A stretch of 35,738 nt of DNA from CAZFIO01 sp964519585 (GTDB taxonomy: Bacteria > Bacillota > Clostridia > Tissierellales > Tissierellaceae). Numbering within the stretch: the first letter of the stretch is position 1; the number at the start of each line of letters is the position of its first letter. Below are positions 7,374-16,024 of this stretch, piece after piece. The notes under the pieces were generated by a model. That model was given only the letters and a program-made list of their open reading frames with translations, had not been told where the DNA came from and searched no databases. The stretch spans positions 1 through 35,738 of the forward strand of contig CAZFIO010000005.1 of the NCBI GenBank assembly GCA_964519585.1, read 5' to 3'. Made by a program: the position numbers and the translations under genes.

Positions 7374-9158
7374 TTAAAATTTCCAAATAAGGAGAATTAT
7401 TGGGGTGCCTATGGCAAGTATTAGTATCGACAAGGGTAAACCTATTTTCCAATAATCCGTAAATTTGTAGCCACCTGGACCCATTACCAGCATATTTGAT
7501 TGATGGCCTATTGGAGTTAGAAATGCAGATGATGAAGCTATACAGGCTGCTATTAGAAAGGGATCTGATGAAACTCCCATAGACTTGGCCAAACTTAAGG
7601 CTATTGGCCCCATAAGCACTGCTGTAGCTGTACTACTAATTAAATTTGTAATAGCCATAGCTATAATCATCAGAACAATTATCATACCACTAGGTGGTAG
7701 TAGGCTAGATAGCCTCATTAGTAGGTTGGCTATGCTATCTGCTGCCCCACTTTTTTGTAAGGCTCCTCCTAGGGGTAGTAAGGTCCCTAAAAGTATAATA
7801 GTTGGCCACTCAATGGCCTCATAAAATTCTCTTGGGGTTAGTATTTTAAATAAGACTAAGATCATAGCCACAGATGCAAAGGCTATTTGAACCGAGAGAA
7901 GGCCTAGGGTGGTTAATAGTATGGCTATAATAAATAAGCCTAATGGAATATACTGCTGGATCTTCTTTTTATCTAGGCCTATATCAACCTTTCTTTCGGC
8001 AAGGGGCAGACAAGATAATTTGTGGTAAATATCTTGGAGTATATTTACAGGGGCTTGAAGCAATAGTATATCTCCTGCCTTAAATCTAAAGGATTTTAAG
8101 CCACCTATAGACAGTATACCTTTCCTAGAAACAGCAACTAGGTTTGCATTGTACCTATTTCTAAGTTTCACATCTACTGCTGTCCTACCTATCAAGAGGG
8201 AGTCCTCCCTTAAAACCACTTCTACTAGGGTAAAATCCTTAGATTTCAAATTAGGAACAGACTCTAAATAATCTAGCTTAGCTCCCTTTAATTTCATCTC
8301 TGTTCTTTTTACTAAATCTGTAAGTTCAAGACTGTCAGATTTTATTATTAGAATATCCCCAACTTGTAATCTTTCATTGGGTTTTGGAACAATGATTTTA
8401 TGTGTGTTTCTGCTAACACTTAAAACCTCCACCTCTATCTTGTATATATCATAAAAATCTCTTATTCTTTTTCCTACTACTTTTGATTCTTTGGTTACAA
8501 CGACTTCTGACAAATATGCTCCTATATCATATAGCCTATCTTCATTTTGGCTCTTCCTCGTTGGTATTAATCTTATCCCTATTAAAATAGTGAAGATTAT
8601 GCCTACAACCACCATAGCAATACCTATAGGTGCAAATTCAAAAAAAGCAAAGGGTTTACCTATGGTTTCCATCCTATAATTTGACATTATAAGGTTTGGA
8701 GGTGTACCTATGATTGTAACCATACCACCTAAAAGGGAGGCAAAGGCTACAGGCATCAGTAGTTTTGATGGTGACATCTTGTTGTCCTTAGCAATCCTAA
8801 GTGTTACCGGCAGTATAAGGGCTAGGGCTCCAATATTATTCATAAAGGATGATAAGAATGCTGTTACTACCATCAAACCCATGACCTTTAAATAAATATT
8901 ATTGGTTAAGCCATTTAACAAGACCACCACATGTTCTATAACCCCTGATTTAATTAAGGCAGCACTTATAACTAAAACAGAGGCAACAGTTATTACAGCT
9001 GGGTGACCAAAGCCTATAAAGGCTTCTTCAGGACTTATTACCCCTGTAATTGCCAAAATCAAAACTCCTGTAATGGAGACAAATTCATACCTAATCCTTC
9101 CATCTATAAATAAAAGTAGGGTCATTCCAATTACAAGAAAAACAATTATTTGATGCAT
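7374..9158 (-). CDS. SLC13/DASS-family permease with two internal TrkA_C domains
   Basis: The 594-residue protein has an N-terminal membrane half (about residues 1-200) with SFMNNIGALALILPV. Two soluble regulatory TrkA_C (RCK_C) domains follow at about 210-290 and 295-385, seen as KPNERLQVGDILIIKSD and FRFKAGDILLLQAPV. The C-terminal membrane half carries SSTATAVLMGPIALSLAK and SSSAFLTPIGHQSNMLVMGPG. Split halves around paired RCK_C domains are typical of the SLC13 family permeases related to sodium-coupled dicarboxylate or sulfate carriers. The transported anion cannot be read from sequence. ATG follows AGGAGGGGGA. It stands alone between two plus-strand genes and is monocistronic. Confidence 0.85.
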   Translation of the reverse strand: MHQIIVFLVIGMTLLLFIDGRIRYEFVSITGVLILAITGVISPEEAFIGFGHPAVITVASVLVISAALIKSGVIEHVVVLLNGLTNNIYLKVMGLMVVTAFLSSFMNNIGALALILPVTLRIAKDNKMSPSKLLMPVAFASLLGGMVTIIGTPPNLIMSNYRMETIGKPFAFFEFAPIGIAMVVVGIIFTILIGIRLIPTRKSQNEDRLYDIGAYLSEVVVTKESKVVGKRIRDFYDIYKIEVEVLSVSRNTHKIIVPKPNERLQVGDILIIKSDSLELTDLVKRTEMKLKGAKLDYLESVPNLKSKDFTLVEVVLREDSLLIGRTAVDVKLRNRYNANLVAVSRKGILSIGGLKSFRFKAGDILLLQAPVNILQDIYHKLSCLPLAERKVDIGLDKKKIQQYIPLGLFIIAILLTTLGLLSVQIAFASVAMILVLFKILTPREFYEAIEWPTIILLGTLLPLGGALQKSGAADSIANLLMRLSSLLPPSGMIIVLMIIAMAITNLISSTATAVLMGPIALSLAKSMGVSSDPFLIAACIASSSAFLTPIGHQSNMLVMGPGGYKFTDYWKIGLPLSILILAIGTPIILLIWKF

Positions 9159-9193
9159 AATCCCCCTCCTAGCCTAATAAACTTATAGTTGCT

Positions 9194-9202
9194 ATTATAT
9201 CA
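9194..9202 (-). promoter_or_regulatory. Extended -10 promoter for the SLC13 permease
   Basis: Minus strand reads TGATATAAT, a perfect -10 with TGn extension, about 35 bp before the ATG at 9158. No convincing -35 is seen. Confidence 0.45.
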
Positions 9203-9266
9203 CATAAATATTGTAAATTGATAGGTGAATTTGGTTACTAACCAGTAGCAGAGTGTGTGGTAAAAC

Positions 9267-9296
9267 TTGTTACTTTCATTATAAATATGGTATCAT
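9267..9296 (+). promoter_or_regulatory. Putative promoter of the nitroreductase
   Basis: TTGTTA at 9267-9272, 18-bp spacer, TATCAT at 9291-9296. The -10 lies inside a perfect palindrome (9278-9305), so a bound repressor would cover it. Confidence 0.45.
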
Positions 9297-9305
9297 ATTT
9301 ATAAT
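9278..9305 (+). promoter_or_regulatory. Perfect 28-bp palindrome, candidate operator
   Basis: ATTATAAATATG, spacer GTAT, CATATTTATAAT: 12-bp arms without a mismatch, over the presumed -10 of the nitroreductase and 20 bp before its ATG. Size and position suit a dimeric winged-helix repressor (MarR or HxlR class), but no regulator gene is adjacent. No T tract follows, so it is not a terminator. Confidence 0.55.
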
Positions 9306-9324
9306 ACATAAGGAGGTATGGAAG

Positions 9325-10071
9325 ATGAACAAAACTATAAAAAAACAACTAGAACATAAAACCATAAGGGAATTTAAGGATATTGTCATTGATTCAAATA
9401 CCTTAAAAAACTTATATGATGTAGCAAATAGAACCCCAACAAGTATTGGTATGCAGTCCTTTAGCCTAATAAGGGTAGTAGATAAGGAAAAAAGAAGGGC
9501 AATCTCAGAAGTATGTAAGCAGGACTATGTAAGAACAGCTCCTGAACTGTTTATATTTATTGTTGATATATTTAGAAATTCAAAAGTAGCTGAAGAGATG
9601 GGTGGAAATATCGACAATGCAGGAAATATGGATAAGTTCTTTCAAGGGGTGACTGATGCAATTCTTGCAGCTCAAAATACCTATACCGCAATAGAATCCT
9701 TAGATCTAGGCGGTGTTTTTTTAGGTAGCATACTTAATGATTCAGAGAAAATGATAGAAATCCTTGAACTACCCAAACTTACCTTCCCTATATTGGGATT
9801 AGCCTTTGGTTATCCAAATCAAGAACCTCAGTTAAAGCCTAGAATGGACATAAGCCTAAAGGTATTTGAGGATAGATATATGATTCAAGATAGTTATTTA
9901 GACAAAATAAAAAATTATGATGAGGAAATGAAAAAGTATTATGATTTAAGGGATACTAGCAAGCCCTTAAATTCCTTTAGTAAACAAGTAGTAAGTTTCT
10001 TATCCTCCTACAATGAAAACAGGGTCAGGATTTTGCATGTTGCCAAAAAACAAGGATTTTATATTTTATAA
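9325..10071 (+). CDS. Nitroreductase-family FMN oxidoreductase (NfsA/FRP-like)
   Basis: The 248-residue protein would use FMN and NAD(P)H to reduce nitro compounds, quinones or flavins in the cytoplasm. It opens with the family pattern HKTIREFKD, then NRTPTSIGMQSFSLIRV (flavin phosphate region), VRTAPELFIFIVD, DAILAAQNTYTAIESLDLGG, and FPILGLAFGYPNQEPQLKPR. The latter is close to the NfsA/Frp subfamily, whose members are about 240-250 residues. The frame is open upstream to 9253, but ATG 9325 has AGGAGG 8 bp ahead, so I use it. It is monocistronic, transcribed against the SLC13 gene, with a palindromic operator candidate over its promoter. Induction by an electrophile or oxidant is plausible but unproven. 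Confidence 0.88.
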   Translation: MNKTIKKQLEHKTIREFKDIVIDSNTLKNLYDVANRTPTSIGMQSFSLIRVVDKEKRRAISEVCKQDYVRTAPELFIFIVDIFRNSKVAEEMGGNIDNAGNMDKFFQGVTDAILAAQNTYTAIESLDLGGVFLGSILNDSEKMIEILELPKLTFPILGLAFGYPNQEPQLKPRMDISLKVFEDRYMIQDSYLDKIKNYDEEMKKYYDLRDTSKPLNSFSKQVVSFLSSYNENRVRILHVAKKQGFYIL

Positions 10072-10081
10072 AATAAATTAA

Positions 10082-10113
10082 AAAACACATCTCTATTTAA
10101 AAAGATGTGTTTT
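10082..10113. terminator. Bidirectional terminator between nitroreductase and PAP2 gene
   Basis: AAAACACATCT (10082-10092) pairs with AGATGTGTTTT (10103-10113), an 11-bp stem with T-rich DNA on both exits. It separates convergent genes. Confidence 0.8.
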
Positions 10114-10117
10114 ACTT

Positions 10118-10612
10118 TTATATAAATATCCAACCTATATAGGAAAATAGGATTCCAGATCCTGCCCCAAATAATACATCCCTAGGAAAGTGTACACCAC
10201 CTATTACCCTTAATATAGCTATCATACTAGCTATGGTTAATAATATGTAGCCTAGTCCAGGCCACAAATTATGCAGGGTTCCAGCAATTACAAAGGCGGA
10301 AAAAACATGTCTGCTAGGAAAAGACTTGCCTGGTGAATCCTTCCTAATAACCGGCCTTATATCATAGACTTCATAGGGTCTAGGGAAATCCACGATATTT
10401 CTAAATACACTTATTAATATGAAAGAAATTCCTGGTATGAGGATTGTCTTCCATATTCTTTGGTCCTTATTTAATAATAGTATAATTAAGCTTAATGGAT
10501 AAGTTATATAGACTAGTGAGGTAAAAATAATGTTTAATAAATTGATTATTTTTTTTCCATATTTAAATTTTGCAATAAAATCATAGGTCATTTTGTATGC
10601 TCTTTCATTCAT
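10118..10612 (-). CDS. PAP2-family membrane phosphatase
   Basis: The protein of about 164 residues has four or five hydrophobic helices and the three PAP2 motifs: FRNIVDFPRP (motif 1, here FR.....PRP), PSRH inside GKSFPSRHVFSAF (motif 2), and RVIGGVHFPRD (motif 3, with the catalytic His and Asp). Such enzymes dephosphorylate lipid phosphates such as undecaprenyl pyrophosphate or phosphatidate at the outer face. The frame opens at 10630, but ATG 10612 has GGTGGA just ahead and overlaps the diguanylate cyclase stop by 8 bp, so translation is probably coupled. Its link to the upstream sensor genes is known only from this arrangement. Confidence 0.87.
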   Translation of the reverse strand: MNERAYKMTYDFIAKFKYGKKIINLLNIIFTSLVYITYPLSLIILLLNKDQRIWKTILIPGISFILISVFRNIVDFPRPYEVYDIRPVIRKDSPGKSFPSRHVFSAFVIAGTLHNLWPGLGYILLTIASMIAILRVIGGVHFPRDVLFGAGSGILFSYIGWIFI

Positions 10613-12734
10613 AACTTCCACCAAATCCATACTTCAGCAAATCCTTATTCCCCTCTGTAAAATATCCCTTTTTGTTCCTTTTTGTATAATACATTATCTT
10701 GTCAGCCTCTTCCAAAAGTTTTTCAAACCTGTAATTTTTCCTACCTACCCATACAAATCCTGCAGATATTTCTATACCTGCATGGTATCCGTTTGGTAGG
10801 AGCAAGTTTTTTTCCTTCAGCTTTTTATAGAAATTTGAAACTGCATTTCTTACCTCTTGTTTACTTTCAAAATCATATAATAACATCATAAACTCATCAC
10901 CAGATCGTCTTGCTAATATATACCTGTCCTTGTTTGTTATTCCCTGTAAATGTTTAACTGCCTCTTTAATATAATAGTCTCCCCATTTGTGGCCATAGCT
11001 ATCATTGATTTTCTTTAGATCATCTAAATCAAACATAAAAAAGGCAGCAACCTTCTGTGATCTACTCCCATGCCATTCATAATATTGGGTTTTGAAACTA
11101 TTTCTATTTAAAATTTGAGTTAATGGATCTAAGTCCCTATCTAACTTAATCTGCTTCTTTTCAAGAATTTCTTCACTGACATCCTGTATAACCCCATAAA
11201 CCTTCTTGTCAAAACCCCTGGTCTTTATGTTAATCCATCTATCGAAAAAAGGATCAAGTCTATAAGTATTCTCTTCCTCAGGTTCAGGATGTTCCTTAAG
11301 TTTATTCAAGAATCTTATAAAACTTGTTTTGTTTTCCAAAACTTTTGGCTCATAAAAACCCTTGAAAAAATCCAAGAAATTATCAGTTACTAGGACCACA
11401 TCCTTATCTTCGTGGATTTCAAAAACCACCATGGGTAAGTTCACCATTTCTATTACTCTTGATATCTGTGAAGCTGAATCTATCATTTCCCTATTTGTTT
11501 CAACTATAGCCCTAGATAAACTATCTAATTCCGCAAAGTCAGAAGCACTTAAACTTAAGGATTTTGTTTTATCATGGTTAGCAACCTGATGGACCAAGTC
11601 TAATACAGGCTTTGACATTTTAATACTTCCAAGGATACCAGCAAATATTCCAAAAATAAGAGTGGTTATTAGAGATAGATTTAAAACCCTAGAAAATTTA
11701 TTTACCTGATATAACAAATCACTAGCCATAATAAAGCTAATTAAGAATATATCCCTTTCATAAGGAGTAGCATAGGGATATAGGTCTATTTTAGAAATAG
11801 CCAAATATATATCTTTTGGAAATTTATTATTTGTCAACAAATATATTTCTCTTTTCTTATCAGCTCTTTCAAAATTCAAGGCTTCATCTACATCTATAAT
11901 ATTCCTTAGATTGTTATTTGCAATTATGAGGGGATATAGTTTGTCTTCTTTTAAATCTTTTTCAGCTATTATATAGCCTAGGGAACTTGTTCCTATAGAT
12001 TCAGATGTAGGTAAAAGTTTTGATAAATAGTTAATGTTTACTTCTACACCAAGTATGCCCAAGGTTTTTCCTGTATAACTTTGCAATGGTAGTGAATATG
12101 TAACTAGTTCTATATCATCCTCTGACAATTTAAAGGGGGGACTCCAGTAACCCATATACTTTTTTCGAACAATATTTTTTGGCATATTATAGGAGGTCTT
12201 AAAAAATTCTATATTATTGCTGTCAAGATAAATTTTCTCTTCCCAATTAGAATCTAAAGGCAGTTTGTGCTTACTGGCTAGGTCTGAAGGCCCATATCTT
12301 AAATATATATCATTGTTATGGGGGGAGTTTGTAACTGGATCATAGTCTCTTAAATAAAGAGTCTTGTATTCTGTATTTAATGTTATAGGATCCCCCAAAA
12401 TAATAAAAGACCCTGTAGTTCCGGTGGCCCTTAAAAGATCAATCAGATGATTCATGGCTAGGTCTATAATTTCCTTCTCTGCCAAGGAATCCTCATCTAG
12501 TTTCTCCTGTAGGTTTTCTAAATATGGATGTAGCTTTGTCCAATGAAGTAATATTTCTTTTTCCAAAAACTCTTTTCTATGCCTATTTGAATCTATGAAA
12601 CTTTCATAAGAGGACCTTTTAGCTTCCCTAAAAACGCCGGTTACCATTAGCATGGAAACTTGAATTAATATCTGAATTGTAATTATAAGTGTAATTATAG
12701 CTATAAAATATGACTTCATTGATCTCTTTTCCAT
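10605..12734 (-). CDS. Membrane-bound diguanylate cyclase with extracellular Cache-like sensor
   Basis: The 709-residue protein has a membrane helix at about 8-33, an extracellular region at about 34-348 that looks like a double Cache sensor (YSLPLQSYTGKTLGILGVEVNI is the typical strand set), and a second helix at about 350-372. A HAMP-like linker comes next, then a PAS-like stretch near 425-535 and a GGDEF domain from about 541 (DPLTQILNRNSF). The active-site motif is SGDEF at 611-615, a functional variant of GGDEF. The inhibitory RxxD site expected five residues upstream reads KDRY, so product feedback is probably lost. It makes c-di-GMP from GTP. It lies 33 bp after a solute-binding lipoprotein gene and overlaps the PAP2 gene, suggesting ligand-gated c-di-GMP signalling. 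ATG 12734 has AGAGGTG ahead. Confidence 0.92.
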   Translation of the reverse strand: MEKRSMKSYFIAIITLIITIQILIQVSMLMVTGVFREAKRSSYESFIDSNRHRKEFLEKEILLHWTKLHPYLENLQEKLDEDSLAEKEIIDLAMNHLIDLLRATGTTGSFIILGDPITLNTEYKTLYLRDYDPVTNSPHNNDIYLRYGPSDLASKHKLPLDSNWEEKIYLDSNNIEFFKTSYNMPKNIVRKKYMGYWSPPFKLSEDDIELVTYSLPLQSYTGKTLGILGVEVNINYLSKLLPTSESIGTSSLGYIIAEKDLKEDKLYPLIIANNNLRNIIDVDEALNFERADKKREIYLLTNNKFPKDIYLAISKIDLYPYATPYERDIFLISFIMASDLLYQVNKFSRVLNLSLITTLIFGIFAGILGSIKMSKPVLDLVHQVANHDKTKSLSLSASDFAELDSLSRAIVETNREMIDSASQISRVIEMVNLPMVVFEIHEDKDVVLVTDNFLDFFKGFYEPKVLENKTSFIRFLNKLKEHPEPEEENTYRLDPFFDRWINIKTRGFDKKVYGVIQDVSEEILEKKQIKLDRDLDPLTQILNRNSFKTQYYEWHGSRSQKVAAFFMFDLDDLKKINDSYGHKWGDYYIKEAVKHLQGITNKDRYILARRSGDEFMMLLYDFESKQEVRNAVSNFYKKLKEKNLLLPNGYHAGIEISAGFVWVGRKNYRFEKLLEEADKIMYYTKRNKKGYFTEGNKDLLKYGFGGSYE

Positions 12735-12767
12735 CTAATCACCTCTTATCTATTGCCCTTTCATAGA

Positions 12768-14195
12768 TTAAATAACCATCTCCATCTGCTTTAGAAAATC
12801 CTTATACCATTTTTTAAACTCTTTTTTATCAATCATTTCATCAATAATAGACTCCCTTGACTCCCCTTGATAGATTCTGGATTCTAATAATCTTAAATCT
12901 TCCTGTAGTTTTGTGTATAAATGACTGTCCATTAGCCTTCTAATATGGAAGATATTTGGACCAGGTTTGTTGTTGTAAAATTTATAATTTGATAGCATCT
13001 TTAAGCTTGTCTCCAAAGATTTTTTAGATGTGTCATGTGGTATGTTTATTTCCTGCAGCCTACTAGATAAGCTAGTATATGATTCGCTTTTCACCGGTAA
13101 ATAAGTTGACTCCAGAGCAAATTTTATATTTTGGTCTATGTCGGTAAACCATTTTAAAAAAATGCTAGCAGCATATTCATGTGCTTCATCACTTGACACA
13201 AGAGACATCCCCGCTCCCTGATTTATAACATACAACTTGTCACCTTCTACATAGGGGTAGGGTAAAACTAAAGATTCTATCTCTTCGCTATAGCCATCTT
13301 CTCTTGTAAGACTTTTTGGGAAATAACCTGCACCAGCTATTGACCCAACAAATCCTATAATTTTACCAGTTTTCACATCATCAGACCCAAATCTTCCAAT
13401 CTTAGCATAATATCCATTTAAATATGGATGATAAAGGTTATTCCATATTTCCCATGCTAGTTCTTCAGGAAAGTCTAAATAGATACTCCCATCCTCACCC
13501 TCAGCTATAATCTCTATACCCCTTTGCTTAGCAAATATAAACATAAAATTGGCAATAGAATCAATACTGAAAAAACTATTTCCTGTATTTTCATAGTATA
13601 TCTTGGATGCTTTCTGTATACCTTCCCAAGTCTCTAAATCTTTTATCTCAAGACCAAGGTTTTCAGCAAATTCTTTCCAAGCAGTATAATTTAAGAATAG
13701 GTTTTCCGTTGATTTTGCCGTAGGTAAAATATAGGCTTTATTATCATTAAATAGATAGGAGTCTTCCATAAACTCTATCCTATATGATTCCAGTTCTTCG
13801 TCTGTAAAAAATTTATCTAAAGGGACTAGATTTACTAAACTAGCGATTCTATAGGCATTATCTGAATATGTTGCAAAAATATCTGGCATCTTTTCTGCCC
13901 CTATTACTTTTCTAGCAGAGTCATATAGTGCATTCTCCAATTCACCAACATCTCCAAAACTTTTTGAATTAACAATAATACCTAAGTCTGCACCTAGGTT
14001 TTCATTAAATTCTTTGACTAATTTGTCAAAACTATTTAGAATGCTTCCATTGTAATAATGCCATAATTGTACTATTATTGGATTATCCTTGTCTAACAAT
14101 TCAGCAGGCTTTTGACCTTTACATCCCATAGGGATCAGTAAAAGTGATGCCACTAATAGAAAAATCAATATTCTAATGCACCGTTTGCTTTTCAT
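12768..14195 (-). CDS. Extracellular solute-binding lipoprotein (type 1 family) paired with a diguanylate cyclase
   Basis: The 475-residue protein has a lipoprotein signal with lipid-attachment Cys25 in LLIPMGCKG. The mature part looks like the extracellular binding proteins of sugar ABC importers: PIIVQLWHYYNGSILNSFDKLV, PDIFATYSDNAYRIA, LVPLDKFF and NDNKAYILPTAKSTENLFLNY. No permease or ATPase gene is adjacent. Instead a membrane diguanylate cyclase with an extracellular sensor follows by 33 bp, then a PAP2 phosphatase. I infer that it may present a ligand to that sensor rather than feed a transporter. An orphan binding protein serving a distant permease is the alternative. Confidence 0.83.
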   Translation of the reverse strand: MKSKRCIRILIFLLVASLLLIPMGCKGQKPAELLDKDNPIIVQLWHYYNGSILNSFDKLVKEFNENLGADLGIIVNSKSFGDVGELENALYDSARKVIGAEKMPDIFATYSDNAYRIASLVNLVPLDKFFTDEELESYRIEFMEDSYLFNDNKAYILPTAKSTENLFLNYTAWKEFAENLGLEIKDLETWEGIQKASKIYYENTGNSFFSIDSIANFMFIFAKQRGIEIIAEGEDGSIYLDFPEELAWEIWNNLYHPYLNGYYAKIGRFGSDDVKTGKIIGFVGSIAGAGYFPKSLTREDGYSEEIESLVLPYPYVEGDKLYVINQGAGMSLVSSDEAHEYAASIFLKWFTDIDQNIKFALESTYLPVKSESYTSLSSRLQEINIPHDTSKKSLETSLKMLSNYKFYNNKPGPNIFHIRRLMDSHLYTKLQEDLRLLESRIYQGESRESIIDEMIDKKEFKKWYKDFLKQMEMVI

Positions 14196-14261
14196 TCTTA
14201 TCCCCTTTAGCCTTATAGTATTTTATTGTTTAAATTATCCGTACTAACTCCAGTTAATGGT

Positions 14262-14289
14262 ATTATATCAAAACTTCTACAAAAGACAA
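14262..14289 (-). promoter_or_regulatory. Promoter of the binding protein / diguanylate cyclase operon
   Basis: Minus strand: TTGTCT at 14289-14284, 16-bp spacer ending TGA, then TATAAT at 14267-14262. The leader to ATG 14195 is about 60 bases and shows no clear structured element. Confidence 0.55.
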
Positions 14290-14312
14290 ACTACATTCAC
14301 CCTTAAAAGATA

Positions 14313-14337
14313 AAAGAGCTAGCCAAGCTAGCCCTTT
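14313..14337 (-). terminator. Terminator of the threonine aldolase gene
   Basis: On the minus strand AAAGGGCTAGC pairs with GCTAGCTCTTT around TTG (11 bp, one G-U), followed by TATCTTTTAAG. It lies about 110 bp after the aldolase stop; nothing else is seen in that gap. Confidence 0.75.
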
Positions 14338-14446
14338 ACTTATTTTCAATTAAATTACTTTACTAAATCAACATTATCTTTATAATTCTATGCTTTGTTC
14401 CAATCTTTCTCATTAAATATACCTAGTTTATCTATTCTATACTTGC

Positions 14447-15475
14447 CTACAAAATTTCCTGGATAGACTTAATCACATAATCTATATCATCTTTTTTTAT
14501 ATCATTATGGGTTGCAAACCTGATTTGTTTACTATCATCGTAACCACCAATTTTTATTCCTTTTTCAAGTAATCTACTCTTAAAAGTCTCTGGATTAAAT
14601 CCCAACCTGTCTATCTTACAGAATACAAGGTTAGTCTGAAGATTATTTGCATTTACATAAAAGCCTTCCATCTCATTTAGTTTCTCGGCCATATATCTAG
14701 CATTGTCATGGTCTTCTTTTAATCTTTTACTCATCTTTTCAAGGGATATAATACCGCATGCTGCCAAAACACCAGCCTGTCTCATACCACCACCTAAAAC
14801 TTTTCTCATCTTTCTGGCCTTATTTATAAATTCTTCACTTCCACATAAAATGGATCCTACTGGTGAACTTAGTCCCTTAGACAAGCAAAACGTCACTGAG
14901 TCAGCATATTTTGTAATTTCTTTTACATCAACATTCAGGTATGTAGCTGCATTAAAAATCCTTGCACCATCCAAGTGTACTGCTAGATTGTTTTCTTTAG
15001 CTACTTCATATATCTCCTTCATCTCCTCCAGGGTTAAAACAGTCCCATCTGCCCCTAGAGAGTTTTCTATACATACTAGGCTTGTAGGAGGATGATGGAT
15101 GTCCTTACCTCTTACCTTGGATAGTATGTCCTTCTTGGTAATTCTATGATTGGGATTGTTTACTATAGCATAGTTTACCCCTGATAATCTAGCTGCTGCT
15201 CCTACCTCATATTGGACAATATGACATGACTGACTTAGGATGATCTCATCACCCATTTTAGTATGGCACATAATTGAAATTTGGTTACCCATGGTACCTG
15301 AAGTGACAAATAGGGCTGCTTCCTTGTCAGTGATTTCAGCTGCCAATTCCTCCAATTTGGTCATGGTTGGATCATCTTGATATACATCATCCCCTACAGG
15401 AGCTTCATACATAGCCCTTCTCATTTCCTCAGTAGGTTGAGTTACTGTATCAGACCTAAAATCAATATACTTCAT
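14447..15475 (-). CDS. ltaA: Low-specificity L-threonine aldolase
   Basis: The 342-residue PLP enzyme cleaves L-threonine or allo-threonine to glycine and acetaldehyde in the cytoplasm. Family marks are IDFRSDTVTQPTEEMR at the start, VGDDVYQDDPT, ALFVTSGTMGNQ (PLP phosphate cup), CIENSLGADGTV, AVHLDGARIFNAA with the PLP-pairing Asp, and FCLSKGLSSPVGS, where Lys200 should form the Schiff base. GGGMRQAG follows. Length is typical (about 340). ATG 15475 is preceded by GAGGAGGA. It is monocistronic, with a candidate promoter upstream and a strong hairpin downstream. Confidence 0.94.
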   Translation of the reverse strand: MKYIDFRSDTVTQPTEEMRRAMYEAPVGDDVYQDDPTMTKLEELAAEITDKEAALFVTSGTMGNQISIMCHTKMGDEIILSQSCHIVQYEVGAAARLSGVNYAIVNNPNHRITKKDILSKVRGKDIHHPPTSLVCIENSLGADGTVLTLEEMKEIYEVAKENNLAVHLDGARIFNAATYLNVDVKEITKYADSVTFCLSKGLSSPVGSILCGSEEFINKARKMRKVLGGGMRQAGVLAACGIISLEKMSKRLKEDHDNARYMAEKLNEMEGFYVNANNLQTNLVFCKIDRLGFNPETFKSRLLEKGIKIGGYDDSKQIRFATHNDIKKDDIDYVIKSIQEIL

Positions 15476-15520
15476 TTTTTCATCCTCCTCTTCTTATAAT
15501 TTACAAATTATGATTTAACA

Positions 15521-15548
15521 AATATATAATAACATTTCTTCGTAGCAA
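15521..15548 (-). promoter_or_regulatory. Candidate promoter of the threonine aldolase gene
   Basis: Minus strand: TTGCTA at 15548-15543, 16-bp spacer, TATATT at 15526-15521. A second set nearer the gene (TTGTTA, 17 bp, TATAAG) would leave only about 12-14 bases of leader, so this one is preferred. Confidence 0.4.
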
Positions 15549-15599
15549 TAAGCAAAAGCCTAGGGTAAGTTTATAGGCCCTGTAATATAAAAAACCACT

Positions 15600-15968
15600 C
15601 TATCTCCAAAATTTACTCATATCTTTTTTATCATGAATATTGTAGCTTATTATTTTATCAATTAAATTATAATCCACCTGGTCAGTCCATTTGATTCTAA
15701 ATAAGTTTTTTGTATATGAATAACCTGCCCTTTTAATCTCATATTCAAACTGCTTGATTACAACTGGCTCAGGAGCTATGGCTATATGCCCCTTGGCAAT
15801 ACTAAAACCAATAATAAATGTTTCATGGTCCGTGAACATTGGCTGGCTCCATTTAATTTCCTTTTTTAATTGGGGAAATTTTTCTTTTATATGATTCAAT
15901 ATTTCTTCCATCTTCCTTCTTTGACTAGCTTCCCCAATACCAGCTAAAAAGCTTTCAAAAGTATTCAT
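15600..15968 (-). CDS. DUF1801 protein, YdhG/Fra-like
   Basis: The 122-residue soluble protein matches the DUF1801 pattern: IKEKFPQLKKEIKWSQPMFTD, where a conserved Trp and Pro lie on the core strand, then FIIGFSIAKGHIAIAPEP. The Bacillus subtilis relative YdhG (Fra) has been described as a frataxin-like iron chaperone. Many family members are uncharacterised, so the iron role is only a possibility here. ATG 15968 follows GGAGGT with good spacing. A long AT-rich hairpin lies directly upstream of the ribosome site. Confidence 0.75.
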   Translation of the reverse strand: MNTFESFLAGIGEASQRRKMEEILNHIKEKFPQLKKEIKWSQPMFTDHETFIIGFSIAKGHIAIAPEPVVIKQFEYEIKRAGYSYTKNLFRIKWTDQVDYNLIDKIISYNIHDKKDMSKFWR

Positions 15969-15988
15969 ATAAGCTTACCTCCATTTCA

Positions 15989-16024
15989 TTATTTTCTATA
16001 TATTGTTTTATATATAGAAAATAA
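15989..16024 (-). promoter_or_regulatory. AT-rich 15-bp inverted repeat before the DUF1801 gene
   Basis: TTATTTTCTATATAT (15989-16003) and ATATATAGAAAATAA (16010-16024) are perfect complements with a 6-base loop, 20 bp before the gene start. No T tract follows on minus, so it is either an operator or a leader structure rather than a terminator. The remaining 150 bases up to the GNAT gene show nothing I can assign. Confidence 0.4.

Noticed and set aside
12768..14195. Component of a sugar ABC importer encoded here
   Set aside because: No permease or ATPase gene of that type occurs anywhere in the window; the only ABC importer is of the B12 class.
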